Part shown: positions 1-7,315 of the stretch, piece after piece
Position numbering within the stretch: the stretch's first letter is position 1
Layout of the letters: every line of letters starts with the position of its first letter
Program-made: the position numbers and the translations under genes
Source: a virus
Strand: one strand, 5' to 3'
Virus record (IMG/VR): IMGVR_UViG_3300005513_000031
Location: 1 to 21,829 of that record
DNA: 21,829 nucleotides
The notes under the pieces: model-generated
What the model was told of the DNA's origin: nothing
The model's database searches: none
Seen by the model: only the letters and a program-made list of their open reading frames with translations

Positions 1-159
1 GAGCAGCGTGAGAAGAAAGCGAGTGATGCGCTAGCAGCCTTCCAACAGAACGCTGCTTTGAGTCAGCAGAACTACCAAAAGAAAGTTACACTTAATAAGA
101 CGAAGCCGGAATGCGCCGTCTTACAGGAGCGCTTATGCCCCGCCGCTTTGGGTTACTGA
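1..159 (+). CDS. Rz: i-spanin (Rz-like), C-terminal part; 5' end outside window
   Basis: The open frame from base 1 to the TGA at 157-159 gives the last 52 residues of a protein whose start lies upstream. It begins with a charged Gln/Ala/Lys-rich helical stretch and ends with two cysteines in the motif CAVLQERLCPAALGY. A helical coiled region followed by a Cys-containing tail is typical of the periplasmic part of Rz-type inner-membrane spanins, which act with Rz1 to fuse the inner and outer membranes at the end of lysis. The strongest support is the neighbour: a lipoprotein gene starts inside it in another frame, the classic Rz/Rz1 arrangement. The N-terminal membrane anchor cannot be seen here. 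The identity is inferred from this tail and the nesting. Confidence 0.8.
   Translation, partial: EQREKKASDALAAFQQNAALSQQNYQKKVTLNKTKPECAVLQERLCPAALGY
125..129 (+). promoter_or_regulatory. Shine-Dalgarno that decides the Rz1 start
   Basis: AGGAG lies 5 bases before the ATG at 135. An earlier in-frame ATG at 111 has no comparable site, so 135 is the better start for the lipoprotein spanin. The site lies inside the Rz coding region. Confidence 0.6.
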
Positions 160-425
160 TAGTCGGTGTGTGTCTGTTCTTGGCTAGCTGCGCCTCGCAG
201 CAACCGATTATCCAGTATAAGGAAGTCAAAGTACCTGTTTACAAGTACGTGGCTGTTCCTGCAAAATACACTACACACGATAAGACGATCCCGGAACCGA
301 AGGACGATTACGTCAATACGGCTCTGATTATCGCCAATCAAAGAAAAGCTAAGCTGCAAGTGTGCTATAAGCAGCTAGATGACATCAGCTTTATACAGGG
401 ATCAGACTCTAATGGCGGCCCCTAA
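135..425 (+). CDS. Rz1: o-spanin lipoprotein (Rz1-like)
   Basis: A 96-residue protein starting with two arginines, a hydrophobic stretch and the lipobox LASC, so Cys19 would be lipidated and become residue 1 of the mature protein. The mature part has the short Val/Pro/Tyr-rich pattern of Rz1-type outer-membrane spanins (VPVYKYVAVP) and one further cysteine near the C-terminus (QVCYKQL). Spanins of this class bind the inner-membrane partner across the periplasm to disrupt the outer membrane after endolysin action. The gene starts within the end of Rz in another frame and its last 14 bases overlap the portal start. Starting at ATG 111 would add 8 residues and leave the lipobox intact. No holin or endolysin is visible in the window. 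Confidence 0.85.
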   Translation: MPRRFGLLIVGVCLFLASCASQQPIIQYKEVKVPVYKYVAVPAKYTTHDKTIPEPKDDYVNTALIIANQRKAKLQVCYKQLDDISFIQGSDSNGGP

Positions 426-2421
426 TACCGATCCGACACTTGAAGGGACTGATATCCCGGACCCGAGTAACTTCGGATTAGGTGAAATCAGCAATACAAC
501 CTTGGAAGATAATCTCGCCGCATACGTGCAGCGCCAGTATATTATCGCCAAGCAGAATAAGTGGAATGCCGGTATCACAGACTTGCTTGTACGTAATATG
601 TACGCCAAGCGCTGTAAGTATTTGCCGGATGAAGAAACTGCTTTCGGGCCGTACAATAATATCTATATCGGACTGTGCGCGCTTAAAGCGCGTGCGGCTG
701 CATCGTGGCTTATTGATATTATCGTCAACAATATCGATAAGCCGTGGACAATCGACCCCACTCCTGAACCAGAGTTACCTGAACGTCTCATGGCACAGGC
801 CATCGAAACGTTGCTTCAAGAATTGCCTAGCTTTCAGAGCTTTGATGCTTTGAAGGATCGTGCCACACAGATTAAGTCGGTACTACAGGACATTAATCAG
901 AAGCAAGCCACGGACGCAACAAAGCGTATGGAAACGCGCATTAATGACCAGATGACCGAAGGTGGCTGGGTCAATACTTATGCGAACTTTATTGATGACT
1001 TAACAGTCTTCCCGACTGCGTTCCTGCGTGGGCCTATCGAAATGAATGTACCGTCCCCGGAATGGGATGGCAATAAGTTCGAGGTTAAGCAGAAAGCTGT
1101 ACCGCAAGTACGGCAGATGAATCCATTCGATGTATACCCTGCACCGAATGCGACGAATGTAAATAATGGCGACTACATGATTGAGGCGCCGGAGTTTACA
1201 CATGCAGCAGTACACGAATTAATTGGCGTACCCACATTCTTAGAACCTAATATCCGTCAGGTGCTCGATGAGTACAAGCATGGATATAAGCCTAATAAGA
1301 TGGAGGATAGTACACGCGCCTATCTGGAAGATCGTCGCCAGACATTAGTTATGAAGCGCGGTCTTGAGACTGTGATTTATAACGGTAAGATTGAAGGTAA
1401 ATATCTTATCGAAAATAATGTCATCGTAGATGATCCTCAGAAGTTTTACGAGGCAGAAGTATGGGTGATCGGTAACTATACGATCCGTGCCGTACTTAAT
1501 CCGAACCCGCTCGGTAATCGCCCGATCTACGCGACTAGCTTCGTTAAAGTTAATAATTCTATCTGGGGTCAGAGTGTTGTAGATTTAGTTTACGATACTC
1601 AGCGTGTATGCAATGCAGCGTCACGGGCAACCGTACGTAACATGGCATATAGTTCCGGCCCCATTGGTGAGGTAGTTTCTGACCGCCTGTCCAGTAGTGA
1701 CGATGAGACAGAGGCCCAGCCATACAAGATTTTCCGGGTCGGTCCAGACATCACGGGCACAGGTGCGCCAGCCTTCAAGTTCCATAATGTGCAATCGGTT
1801 GCGCCGGACTTGATGAATGTGTTTGACAAGTACAACAAGATGGCGGACGATCTATCGGGCGTACCTGCCTACGTGCTTGGTAACCCGCAGGTAGCAGGTG
1901 CAGGTCGCACACTTGGCGGCTTGTCGATGCTGATGGGTAATGCAGCTAAGGGTATCAAGAACGTACAACTTAATATCGACCGGGATATCATTTCGCCAGT
2001 AGTGGAAGGTTTCTACTACTACAATATGATCGTCTCGACTGATATGGGTATTAAGGCAGATGCAAAGGTAGTGGCACGCGGAGCAACAGGTCTACTGCAA
2101 CGCGAGTTGGCACAGAGTCGCACGACAGAGATTCTGCAATTGCTTACTCCGTACGTACAAATGGGCCTACTGGATAAGACGGCACTGGATTACATTCTGC
2201 GTTCACTGCTACAGAATACAGGATTGCCGATTGACAAGATCATCCCTGACCCGGACGCAGCAAGTAACATCGCAGACTTGCAGAGTCTATTAGGGAGCCA
2301 AAGTGCAGCATTGAACCGGGGAACAAGTACACCGGTACCACTGCCGCCACAGAGCCAACCACAACCTAATCCACAAATGGCTCCGTTTCCACAACCTGTA
2401 AACCTTGCGCAAGGTGCATGA
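412..2421 (+). CDS. Portal protein (podovirus type)
   Basis: A 669-residue protein, the largest head gene here, placed before the scaffold and capsid genes as portals usually are. Portals form the dodecameric ring at one capsid vertex through which DNA enters and leaves. Recognisable features are the central region around residues 483-525 (GVPAYVLGNPQVAGAGRTLG, then a run of small residues) and the following helical part, which resemble the portal crown and clip regions of short-tailed phages. The C-terminal 50 residues are rich in Pro, Gln and Ser and probably flexible. The length lies between the T7 (about 536) and P22 (about 725) portals. ATG 412 is preferred, with AGGGA 10 bases upstream; ATG 379 would add 11 residues and has no clear ribosome site. 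No terminase is visible; it may lie upstream. Confidence 0.85.
   Translation: MAAPNTDPTLEGTDIPDPSNFGLGEISNTTLEDNLAAYVQRQYIIAKQNKWNAGITDLLVRNMYAKRCKYLPDEETAFGPYNNIYIGLCALKARAAASWLIDIIVNNIDKPWTIDPTPEPELPERLMAQAIETLLQELPSFQSFDALKDRATQIKSVLQDINQKQATDATKRMETRINDQMTEGGWVNTYANFIDDLTVFPTAFLRGPIEMNVPSPEWDGNKFEVKQKAVPQVRQMNPFDVYPAPNATNVNNGDYMIEAPEFTHAAVHELIGVPTFLEPNIRQVLDEYKHGYKPNKMEDSTRAYLEDRRQTLVMKRGLETVIYNGKIEGKYLIENNVIVDDPQKFYEAEVWVIGNYTIRAVLNPNPLGNRPIYATSFVKVNNSIWGQSVVDLVYDTQRVCNAASRATVRNMAYSSGPIGEVVSDRLSSSDDETEAQPYKIFRVGPDITGTGAPAFKFHNVQSVAPDLMNVFDKYNKMADDLSGVPAYVLGNPQVAGAGRTLGGLSMLMGNAAKGIKNVQLNIDRDIISPVVEGFYYYNMIVSTDMGIKADAKVVARGATGLLQRELAQSRTTEILQLLTPYVQMGLLDKTALDYILRSLLQNTGLPIDKIIPDPDAASNIADLQSLLGSQSAALNRGTSTPVPLPPQSQPQPNPQMAPFPQPVNLAQGA
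2411..2414 (+). promoter_or_regulatory. Shine-Dalgarno core favouring the start at 2424
   Basis: AAGG lies only 3 bases before an ATG at 2418 but 9 bases before the in-frame ATG at 2424. The spacing favours 2424 for the following gene. Confidence 0.4.
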
Positions 2422-2423
2422 CA

Positions 2424-2714
2424 ATGGCTAATAAGAAAACAAGTTTTGGTAGTGGTCCCGGCTCGGCTAAGTCTACGAGCCTGACGTACAACCCGGGGGC
2501 TCAGGGAACTGTGAGCTTTGGTAAGAGCTTCCCGAACGATACTAAGAACGTGGTGTCAAGCAAGCTGCCCCTTCGGCAGTCGGTTGCGAACCCGCGCAAT
2601 GCGCCCGTCAACAATAAGGGCAACTCGGGCGCAGGCCCGAAGCGTGTGCAGTTTGGTAATACTCCGCTGCCGAAGCCCGCGAAGAACCGCGTGGGCTTCA
2701 AGACATCGAGTTAA
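2424..2714 (+). CDS. Small, very basic, low-complexity protein with F-G motifs
   Basis: A 96-residue protein I do not recognise. It is dominated by Gly, Ser, Asn, Pro and Lys, with 11 Lys and 4 Arg against a single acidic residue (Asp39), so it should be strongly positive and probably disordered. Short aromatic motifs recur: TSFG near residue 6, VSFG at 30, VQFG at 75 and VGFK at 90. It lies between portal and scaffold, where podoviruses often keep small head proteins. Val and Leu codons are mainly GTG and CTG with no GTA, TTA or CTA, closer to the capsid gene than to the portal, which may mean high expression. Charge and position suggest contact with DNA or with the acidic scaffold, but this is inference. 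Its stop overlaps the next start by one base (TAATG). Confidence 0.75.
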   Translation: MANKKTSFGSGPGSAKSTSLTYNPGAQGTVSFGKSFPNDTKNVVSSKLPLRQSVANPRNAPVNNKGNSGAGPKRVQFGNTPLPKPAKNRVGFKTSS

Positions 2715-2917
2715 TGGACGATAAAATCCAAGCTGAGTTTAGGCGAGCAGTGGCGTCAGGTGTAAACCGGCCACTGCTTTCTTACATTCAGGCAAGACTA
2801 AATGATGTAAAGGATCAACTCACAATCTCTGGCGATGCTGGGTTCAAGCAACTACAGGGACGTGCACAAGAGTTGAGTGACCTAATCAAAGAACTAGAGA
2901 GAGCTAGAGAACCATGA
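2714..2917 (+). CDS. Small helical protein of unknown function
   Basis: A 67-residue protein, mostly predicted helix by eye. The first half contains RPLLSYIQARLNDVKDQL and the second half is charged with heptad-like spacing (LQGRAQELSDLIKELERA), so a coiled coil or helical hairpin is likely. It sits between the basic protein and the scaffold, overlapping the former by one base and the latter by four (ATGA), and is thus probably translated in a coupled way with both. Reality is supported by this tight fit and by the lack of a competing frame. The place in the head operon suggests a role in assembly, but no family is recognised. Confidence 0.75.
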   Translation: MDDKIQAEFRRAVASGVNRPLLSYIQARLNDVKDQLTISGDAGFKQLQGRAQELSDLIKELERAREP

Positions 2918-3870
2918 GCTTACCGACATCTATGGCAGCAAAGCGGGCATCACTGGAAGCCCAAGAACAGACTCCGACTGCACCTACTCCGACACCGGAG
3001 CCGGTAGCCGAAGTAGCACCTACCTCGACAACGGAAGTGCAGCCAACTCCCGGTGAAGGTGAGCGAATCACAATTACCCGCACAGAGTTTAATGACCTAC
3101 AGGCAGCGGCAGGCAAGACCCGCGCCGCCGAGGGTCGGCTCGAAATGCTCAACATGGACATGGAGGCGATGCGGAAGCGCTTGACAGAGCTTGAGGACGC
3201 CTCTAAGGGTAATCCCAAGCCCAGCGCCCCGGCTGCAACGGCGGACGTTTGGGAGGCTCCCACCGTCGAAGGCGTGACCGAACAGGAGCAAGCAGATTAC
3301 GGCGAGTCGATCCCGCTAATTGAGAAAGTAGCTAAGCGTATCTGTGCGCAGATGATTAAGGAAATGCTGCCCACAGTCACTAGCAAAATCGATCAGGTGA
3401 AGTCGGTCGCAGAAAGTACAGCCGGTGCAGTCGTGAAGTCTACGGTAGATGCGTATACCGCAGCCGTAGCAGAAGAAGTCGGCAACATGGAAGAATGCGT
3501 CGAACACGAACACTGGCAAGCATTCTTAGAATCGTTTGATGACGACACAAGTTTGCAAGTTGGACAGCTTGTACGTAACCACATTGATAAGAAGAATATC
3601 AAGGGTATGGTTAAGCTGTTCGATAAGTTCAAGGCTAAGTACGGTGTGGGTACTCCCAAGCCGACTCAGACAGGCTACGAAGGAGCGAAGCCGGGTGGTG
3701 GTACAGCGGAAGCCGCGCCGCGACAGGAAGAACAAAAGCTCCCGTTTAGTAAGCGAAAGGAAGCCCACGATAAATACATCAAGGGCCAGATGGACGCTTC
3801 TGAATACGAGAAGATTAAAGACCAATACAACAAGGCCGACGCAGAAGGCCGAGTGGATTACAATAAGTAA
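2914..3870 (+). CDS. Scaffolding (capsid assembly) protein
   Basis: A 318-residue protein directly before the major capsid gene, close in length to the scaffolds of T7 (307) and P22 (303). Scaffolds guide coat proteins into a procapsid and then leave. The N-terminal 60 residues are a Pro/Thr/Glu-rich linker; residues 58-96 form a probable coiled coil; residues 133-245 are helical and include HWQAFLESFDDD at 200-211 followed by a charged helix, a pattern I associate with podovirus scaffolds. A Gly/Pro/Ala-rich linker at 246-275 leads to a strongly charged, Lys-rich C-terminal helix (280-318), as expected for the coat-binding end of a scaffold. The ATG overlaps the previous gene's stop by four bases. 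Assignment rests on position, length, charge and helical character. Confidence 0.8.
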   Translation: MSLPTSMAAKRASLEAQEQTPTAPTPTPEPVAEVAPTSTTEVQPTPGEGERITITRTEFNDLQAAAGKTRAAEGRLEMLNMDMEAMRKRLTELEDASKGNPKPSAPAATADVWEAPTVEGVTEQEQADYGESIPLIEKVAKRICAQMIKEMLPTVTSKIDQVKSVAESTAGAVVKSTVDAYTAAVAEEVGNMEECVEHEHWQAFLESFDDDTSLQVGQLVRNHIDKKNIKGMVKLFDKFKAKYGVGTPKPTQTGYEGAKPGGGTAEAAPRQEEQKLPFSKRKEAHDKYIKGQMDASEYEKIKDQYNKADAEGRVDYNK

Positions 3871-3887
3871 ATAACGGAGAGAATTAA

Positions 3888-4823
3888 ATGTCTATCCCTG
3901 CCGCAAGTGGTTACCCGCAATACAGCAATAGTCTCATCACCCCGCTTTTCCGCATGGACTTGCTGGAACGCTTCTACACGACTACGGTCTACAGCGATAT
4001 CTCCACCACGGAGTATACTGGCGACTTGCAGAAGGGTGGTGACCAGATTACCTTCATGCGTGAACCGAAGGTGATTGTTCGCGACTACGACAAGAACGGC
4101 AAGATTCAGCACGACACGATCGATGGCGAGCCGGTCACCATGACCATCGACTACGCCAAGACGTTCTCGATCAAGATGAACCATATCGACGAACGCCAGA
4201 TTCAGAACTTCGATAAGTGGAAGGCTGGTTTCCTGAAGTCGGCGGGTTACGAACTGACCCGTGCTATCGACCCGCAGTTGCTTACCGCAATGTGGACAGG
4301 TGTAGCTACCTACAATCAGGGCGCTACCGCAGGTCTGGTGTCTAAGAACATCAACTTGGGCGTAACAGGTACACCTGTTTCGGTGTCGTCTACTAACGTA
4401 GTGCTTGTGTTATCGCAGATTCATCAGGTGCTTGATGAAGCATTAGCTCCGCGCGATGGCCGCTTTATCGTACTCCCCTCAGTCGCACTTACGAGCATGA
4501 AGAACTCGGAACTGCGTCTGGCGTACGCTACCGGCCTCAGTGGTTCACCGATGGTGAATGGCAAGTTGCCTGATACCGTGGCGGGTTTCACGGTGCTGGA
4601 ATCGCAGAACGTCCCGAGCGTGATGGACGGTGCAAACCGTTGCTACCACATCGTGGCTGGTGTCAAGATGGCTACTGCCTTCGCAGCCCAGATCGAAGAT
4701 AGCCGTGTCGTTACCGATAAGGATGATTGGGCGAACTACTATCAGGGCCTCTCGGTCTACGGCTTTAAGGTGCTGTATGCCGACGCGCTGGTCCACCTGT
4801 ACGCCACCTTCACTGGTACCTAA
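3888..4823 (+). CDS. Major capsid protein (HK97-fold type)
   Basis: A 311-residue protein that would form the icosahedral shell. Near the N-terminus is a pattern common in podovirus coat proteins: FTTTVYSDI-like spacing in RFYTTTVYSDISTTEY, then GDQITFMREP, followed by a basic and acidic stretch fitting the HK97 E-loop region. Later parts include LDEALAPRDGRFIVLPS at about 185 and the C-terminal strand GLSVYGFKVLYADALVHLYA. The gene has a good Shine-Dalgarno (GGAG at 3876-3879, 8 bases before ATG) in a 17-base gap, one of the few gaps in the window, and a GC-richer, more regular codon choice than the portal, both fitting very high expression. Position after the scaffold agrees. The exact coat family cannot be settled by eye. 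Confidence 0.88.
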   Translation: MSIPAASGYPQYSNSLITPLFRMDLLERFYTTTVYSDISTTEYTGDLQKGGDQITFMREPKVIVRDYDKNGKIQHDTIDGEPVTMTIDYAKTFSIKMNHIDERQIQNFDKWKAGFLKSAGYELTRAIDPQLLTAMWTGVATYNQGATAGLVSKNINLGVTGTPVSVSSTNVVLVLSQIHQVLDEALAPRDGRFIVLPSVALTSMKNSELRLAYATGLSGSPMVNGKLPDTVAGFTVLESQNVPSVMDGANRCYHIVAGVKMATAFAAQIEDSRVVTDKDDWANYYQGLSVYGFKVLYADALVHLYATFTGT

Positions 4824-4836
4824 TAGGAGCTAAGTA

Positions 4837-5448
4837 ATGACGACTCATCAACTTTGGGATGGTGGTCCCGCGAACTCGCAGATGTCGCGCCGTCAGTGGC
4901 CCGCATATACGTTTGCCGCAGCAGACCCGGCGCTCGCTAAGATCGATTCGGCAGTCCACCAAGCTCCCGCGCTGTACAAGCTCAAGCGTGTGCTCGACTT
5001 CAAGAATGATAAGGCGCTTCGCGACTACTTCAATAATAACGCAGTTGCCGCAAGTGATGTCCTGAACATTCTGCTTCTGCCGGCTAAGGGCTTGCTGTTC
5101 GGTGCCTACGTTGAAGTGGAAGTGCCCGCAGATAATGGTACCGCCGTTGCAGTAAAGCTCGGTAGTGCTGCTGGTCTGTTCTTCGGCGGTGCGGCGGCTT
5201 CGACTGCAATTGACTGTACCGTAGCTTCGGCACAGTGGACCGCACCGGGTGCAGCGGCTTACGCAACAGGTACGGGCGTCACAGCCAACTCGCTGGCAAC
5301 TGCAACGTACGTGGGTACCCAGCCTGACATGTTGCAGCTTACGCTGTCTACGCTGGCTCAGGCGAACCTTGCAGGTTTCGGTAACCTCCGCCTCAACGTG
5401 GAAGCTGTCTACTGCGACCTCGGTGAAATGTTCCCGATTAACTTCTAA
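4837..5448 (+). CDS. Probable capsid accessory (decoration/cement-like) protein
   Basis: A 203-residue protein following the coat gene after 13 bases that contain a strong AGGAG (4825-4829, 7 bases before the ATG). The N-terminal half has charged and aromatic residues; from about residue 85 it becomes Ala/Gly/Thr-rich with alternating hydrophobic residues, suggesting a beta-sandwich domain, ending in LRLNVEAVYCDLGEMFPINF. Its codon choice resembles the coat gene, so an abundant product is likely. A gene of this kind immediately after the coat gene is often a decoration or cement protein that stabilises the shell, but I do not recognise the family and a head fibre or other minor head protein is possible. 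Confidence 0.7.
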   Translation: MTTHQLWDGGPANSQMSRRQWPAYTFAAADPALAKIDSAVHQAPALYKLKRVLDFKNDKALRDYFNNNAVAASDVLNILLLPAKGLLFGAYVEVEVPADNGTAVAVKLGSAAGLFFGGAAASTAIDCTVASAQWTAPGAAAYATGTGVTANSLATATYVGTQPDMLQLTLSTLAQANLAGFGNLRLNVEAVYCDLGEMFPINF

Positions 5449-5460
5449 GGATAGTACAAC

Positions 5461-5619
5461 ATGAGTGAGAGTCAGTACATCGAGGATAAGGTGTACCTTC
5501 GCGATAAGCGGAATGGAAACATCTATATCTACGAACGGAATCTTGCGAAGCTAAATGACTTCGAGCCGTATGTACCTAATCCGAGCGAGAAGCAGGAACA
5601 GGAAGTCACAACCAGTTGA
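5461..5619 (+). CDS. Small conserved-looking structural-region protein, unknown function
   Basis: A 52-residue protein starting at ATG 5461 with AAGGA at 5447-5451, 9 bases upstream. The first part contains VYLRDKRNGNIYIYERNLAK and then FEPYVPNP, ending in a Gln/Glu-rich tail. Short proteins with a YxRDxRtG-like motif are often found near capsid genes in tailed phages, but I know of no firm function. It fills the gap between the capsid accessory gene and the connector gene exactly, with 12 and 15 bases on either side, each containing a ribosome-binding site, which supports it as real. Confidence 0.7.
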   Translation: MSESQYIEDKVYLRDKRNGNIYIYERNLAKLNDFEPYVPNPSEKQEQEVTTS

Positions 5620-5634
5620 TTAAGAGGAACAAGC

Positions 5635-6336
5635 ATGAATACTGTGGGTGAATACATTACTCATGCTTCCTCCCAACTCAACGATCAGCGATATGGGCGC
5701 GCTTTCACTCGGTGGGGGCGCGCCCTTCTTTTGGACTACTTAAACCTCGCACTGGCCGAGATTGGTACTTACCGTCCTGAAGCTTTCGCAAACAGTGTCG
5801 TTGTAACGTTGGTTGAGGGGGCACTGCAAACGATTGATGGTAAGACCGCAGTTCAAACAGTCTACTCCAATGAGGACGGTAGCAAGATCGTTCCGATGGA
5901 TGAAGACTTGTCTAACGCATTCAGTGCGTATGACATCAATCCCCCAGATATTGCTTTCCGCAACGGCATGCCTCAATATAAGGTACGGTCGGCAGCGGTA
6001 ACGCAGAACAATGCGAATATGTTTATCGTTGACCCACCTGTGCCGCCGGGGTTATCCCCGAAGGTCAATGTGTGGGTCGATGGTATTACACCTAAGTACG
6101 ACTTGACCGATTGGGACAATACCCTTGAAGTTAATAGCAAGTACATCAATACTTGCCTAGACTTTATTATGGGTAAGGCGTTAGCACTTAATGCTGACTC
6201 CGTATCTTCCCAGCAGGAAAGCGAGAAATACTTTACTCGGTTCTACACCGTCATGGGCGTGAACTACCGCCAAGACGCTAAGTTCAAGAGTGGGTATTAC
6301 TTAGGCCAGACGGGCCAAGGTAATAGGACTAGCTGA
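5635..6336 (+). CDS. Probable head-tail connector / adaptor protein (first of two)
   Basis: A 233-residue protein after the capsid block with AAGAGGA at 5622-5628, 6 bases before ATG. The N-terminal helices (RWGRALLLDYLNLALAEI) followed by a beta-rich middle (VVVTLVEGALQTI, FIVDPPVP) and a helical C-terminus (DFIMGKALALNADSVSS, FTRFYTVMGVNYRQDA) match the layout of podovirus adaptors such as T7 gp11, which bind the underside of the portal ring. Those adaptors are usually 160-200 residues, so this one is slightly longer. The next gene seems to have the same layout. The stop overlaps the next start (TGATG). A terminator-like hairpin lies about 60 bases into the gene. The role is inferred from layout and position; sequence similarity to gp11 is not obvious by eye. 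Confidence 0.6.
   Translation: MNTVGEYITHASSQLNDQRYGRAFTRWGRALLLDYLNLALAEIGTYRPEAFANSVVVTLVEGALQTIDGKTAVQTVYSNEDGSKIVPMDEDLSNAFSAYDINPPDIAFRNGMPQYKVRSAAVTQNNANMFIVDPPVPPGLSPKVNVWVDGITPKYDLTDWDNTLEVNSKYINTCLDFIMGKALALNADSVSSQQESEKYFTRFYTVMGVNYRQDAKFKSGYYLGQTGQGNRTS
5695..5732 (+). terminator. Terminator-like hairpin inside a coding region, downstream of the capsid block
   Basis: A perfect 8-bp GC stem pairs GGGCGCGC (5695-5702) with GCGCGCCC (5718-5725) around a 15-base loop, followed by TTCTTTT (5726-5732). The position just after the capsid genes recalls the leaky terminator behind the T7 capsid gene. The arms also encode two Gly-Arg-Ala triplets, a direct repeat of a nearly palindromic word, so the structure could be a by-product of the protein sequence. 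Confidence 0.3.
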
Positions 6337-6974
6337 TGAATGGGTACAGTGTCGATACGCAGGACTTCGAGGAATTAATTAATCTCTCGACCCTGTTACG
6401 CCATGTGGTCGGTGTAGTGCCTAGCGTCCCGCATGCTATGGCGCTCGATCTTCTGCGCCAGAAGTTTATTGACTTCTGCGTACGTACGAAGATTATGACC
6501 GCAGAACTGGTGATGGATTACCAGTCAGGCGTGGTCGATTATCAGCTATGCGCGCCGGAAGGCTACCAAGTCTTTAGCATCGTAGGTATCGAAGGTGGGC
6601 ACTACGGCTACTACTGGTACGGCATGCAGCGCGTCGAATTCAAGCACAACTTCGATGTTATCGACAACAATGTTATCCGACTGCGCAGCGTGCCTAGCGT
6701 AGACCGTAAGTGTGGGCTAAAGGTCTTCGTGAACTTAATCCCCACCGACTTCGTGAACCAAATCCCTTTAAGTCTGGCTACACCGTATGGCCGCAGGATC
6801 GCGCTAGGTGTAGTGGCCGACTGCTTACGTATCCCGGGCAAAGACTGGACCAACCCACAGTTGGCGCAGTATTACGAACGCGAGTACGAAAAGGGCGTCT
6901 TAGATGCGCGCTCACTAGCAGGCACGAACCGACAGGTACGCAGTAATGACTTTAAGCCTGTGAGGATCGTATGA
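6336..6974 (+). CDS. Probable connector / adaptor-like protein (second of two)
   Basis: A 212-residue protein starting on the last base of the previous gene. It has an N-terminal helical region (ALDLLRQKFIDFCVRTKI), a beta-rich middle (VVDYQLCAPEGYQVFSIVGI, then VIRLRSVP) and a helical C-terminal end (PYGRRIALGVVADCL, then LAQYYEREYEKGVLDARSLA). This order mirrors the preceding gene and the gp11/gp4-type adaptor pattern: helices, beta domain, then a helical bundle with an arginine-rich tail. One of the two could be the portal adaptor and the other a head-completion or tail-closure protein. The stop overlaps the next ATG by four bases. The family is not recognised with certainty. Confidence 0.6.
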   Translation: MNGYSVDTQDFEELINLSTLLRHVVGVVPSVPHAMALDLLRQKFIDFCVRTKIMTAELVMDYQSGVVDYQLCAPEGYQVFSIVGIEGGHYGYYWYGMQRVEFKHNFDVIDNNVIRLRSVPSVDRKCGLKVFVNLIPTDFVNQIPLSLATPYGRRIALGVVADCLRIPGKDWTNPQLAQYYEREYEKGVLDARSLAGTNRQVRSNDFKPVRIV

Positions 6975-7315
6975 AGCTACCTTACGCGCATGTAAGCAAG
7001 AAGAACCCATTCTTGTACGTGGAAGCGGACTTTGATCCAACCACGATTCAGACGACCGGCGCAACTAATATCCAAGTGTATCGGGTGCAGAAGTTAGCGC
7101 AGTATTACACTAACTACCCGCCGTCTCCGATAGCACAGTACACGCCGTTAGAGTCCTGCAAAAATAAATTCACCTTCGTACTAGACGACCAGGTATTTAA
7201 CCAAAGCGGGGGTCGCTACGTCGCTAGGTTCTATTATCTGGGCACATTCGTCGGTGAGGTGCAATTCATCTACGATAAAATCCAGCCATACGTGGTAGGT
7301 AGCTCACATGTTTAA
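6971..7315 (+). CDS. Small beta-rich protein of the connector/tail region, unknown
   Basis: A 114-residue protein with aromatic and beta-strand character: FLYVEADF near the start, NIQVYRVQKLAQYYTNYPPS in the middle and FTFVLDDQVF and RYVARFYYLGTFVGEVQFIY towards the end. I see no signal peptide, membrane segment or known motif. It lies between connector-type proteins and the appendage genes, so it may be a small tail component. It overlaps the gene before it by four bases and the gene after it by eight. No function is assigned. Confidence 0.65.
   Translation: MKLPYAHVSKKNPFLYVEADFDPTTIQTTGATNIQVYRVQKLAQYYTNYPPSPIAQYTPLESCKNKFTFVLDDQVFNQSGGRYVARFYYLGTFVGEVQFIYDKIQPYVVGSSHV

Noticed and set aside
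379-411. Alternative upstream start for the portal
   Set aside because: The 11 extra residues have no clear ribosome site and lengthen the overlap with Rz1; ATG 412 has AGGGA at a usable distance.
482-853. A 123-residue reading frame on the + strand inside the portal
   Set aside because: It lies wholly within the portal in another frame, has no ribosome site and a Ser/Arg/Cys-rich composition typical of shadow frames.
2904-3263. A 119-residue frame on the minus strand across the scaffold
   Set aside because: It mirrors the Pro/Thr/Ala-rich scaffold linker and there is no sign of a minus-strand operon anywhere in the window.
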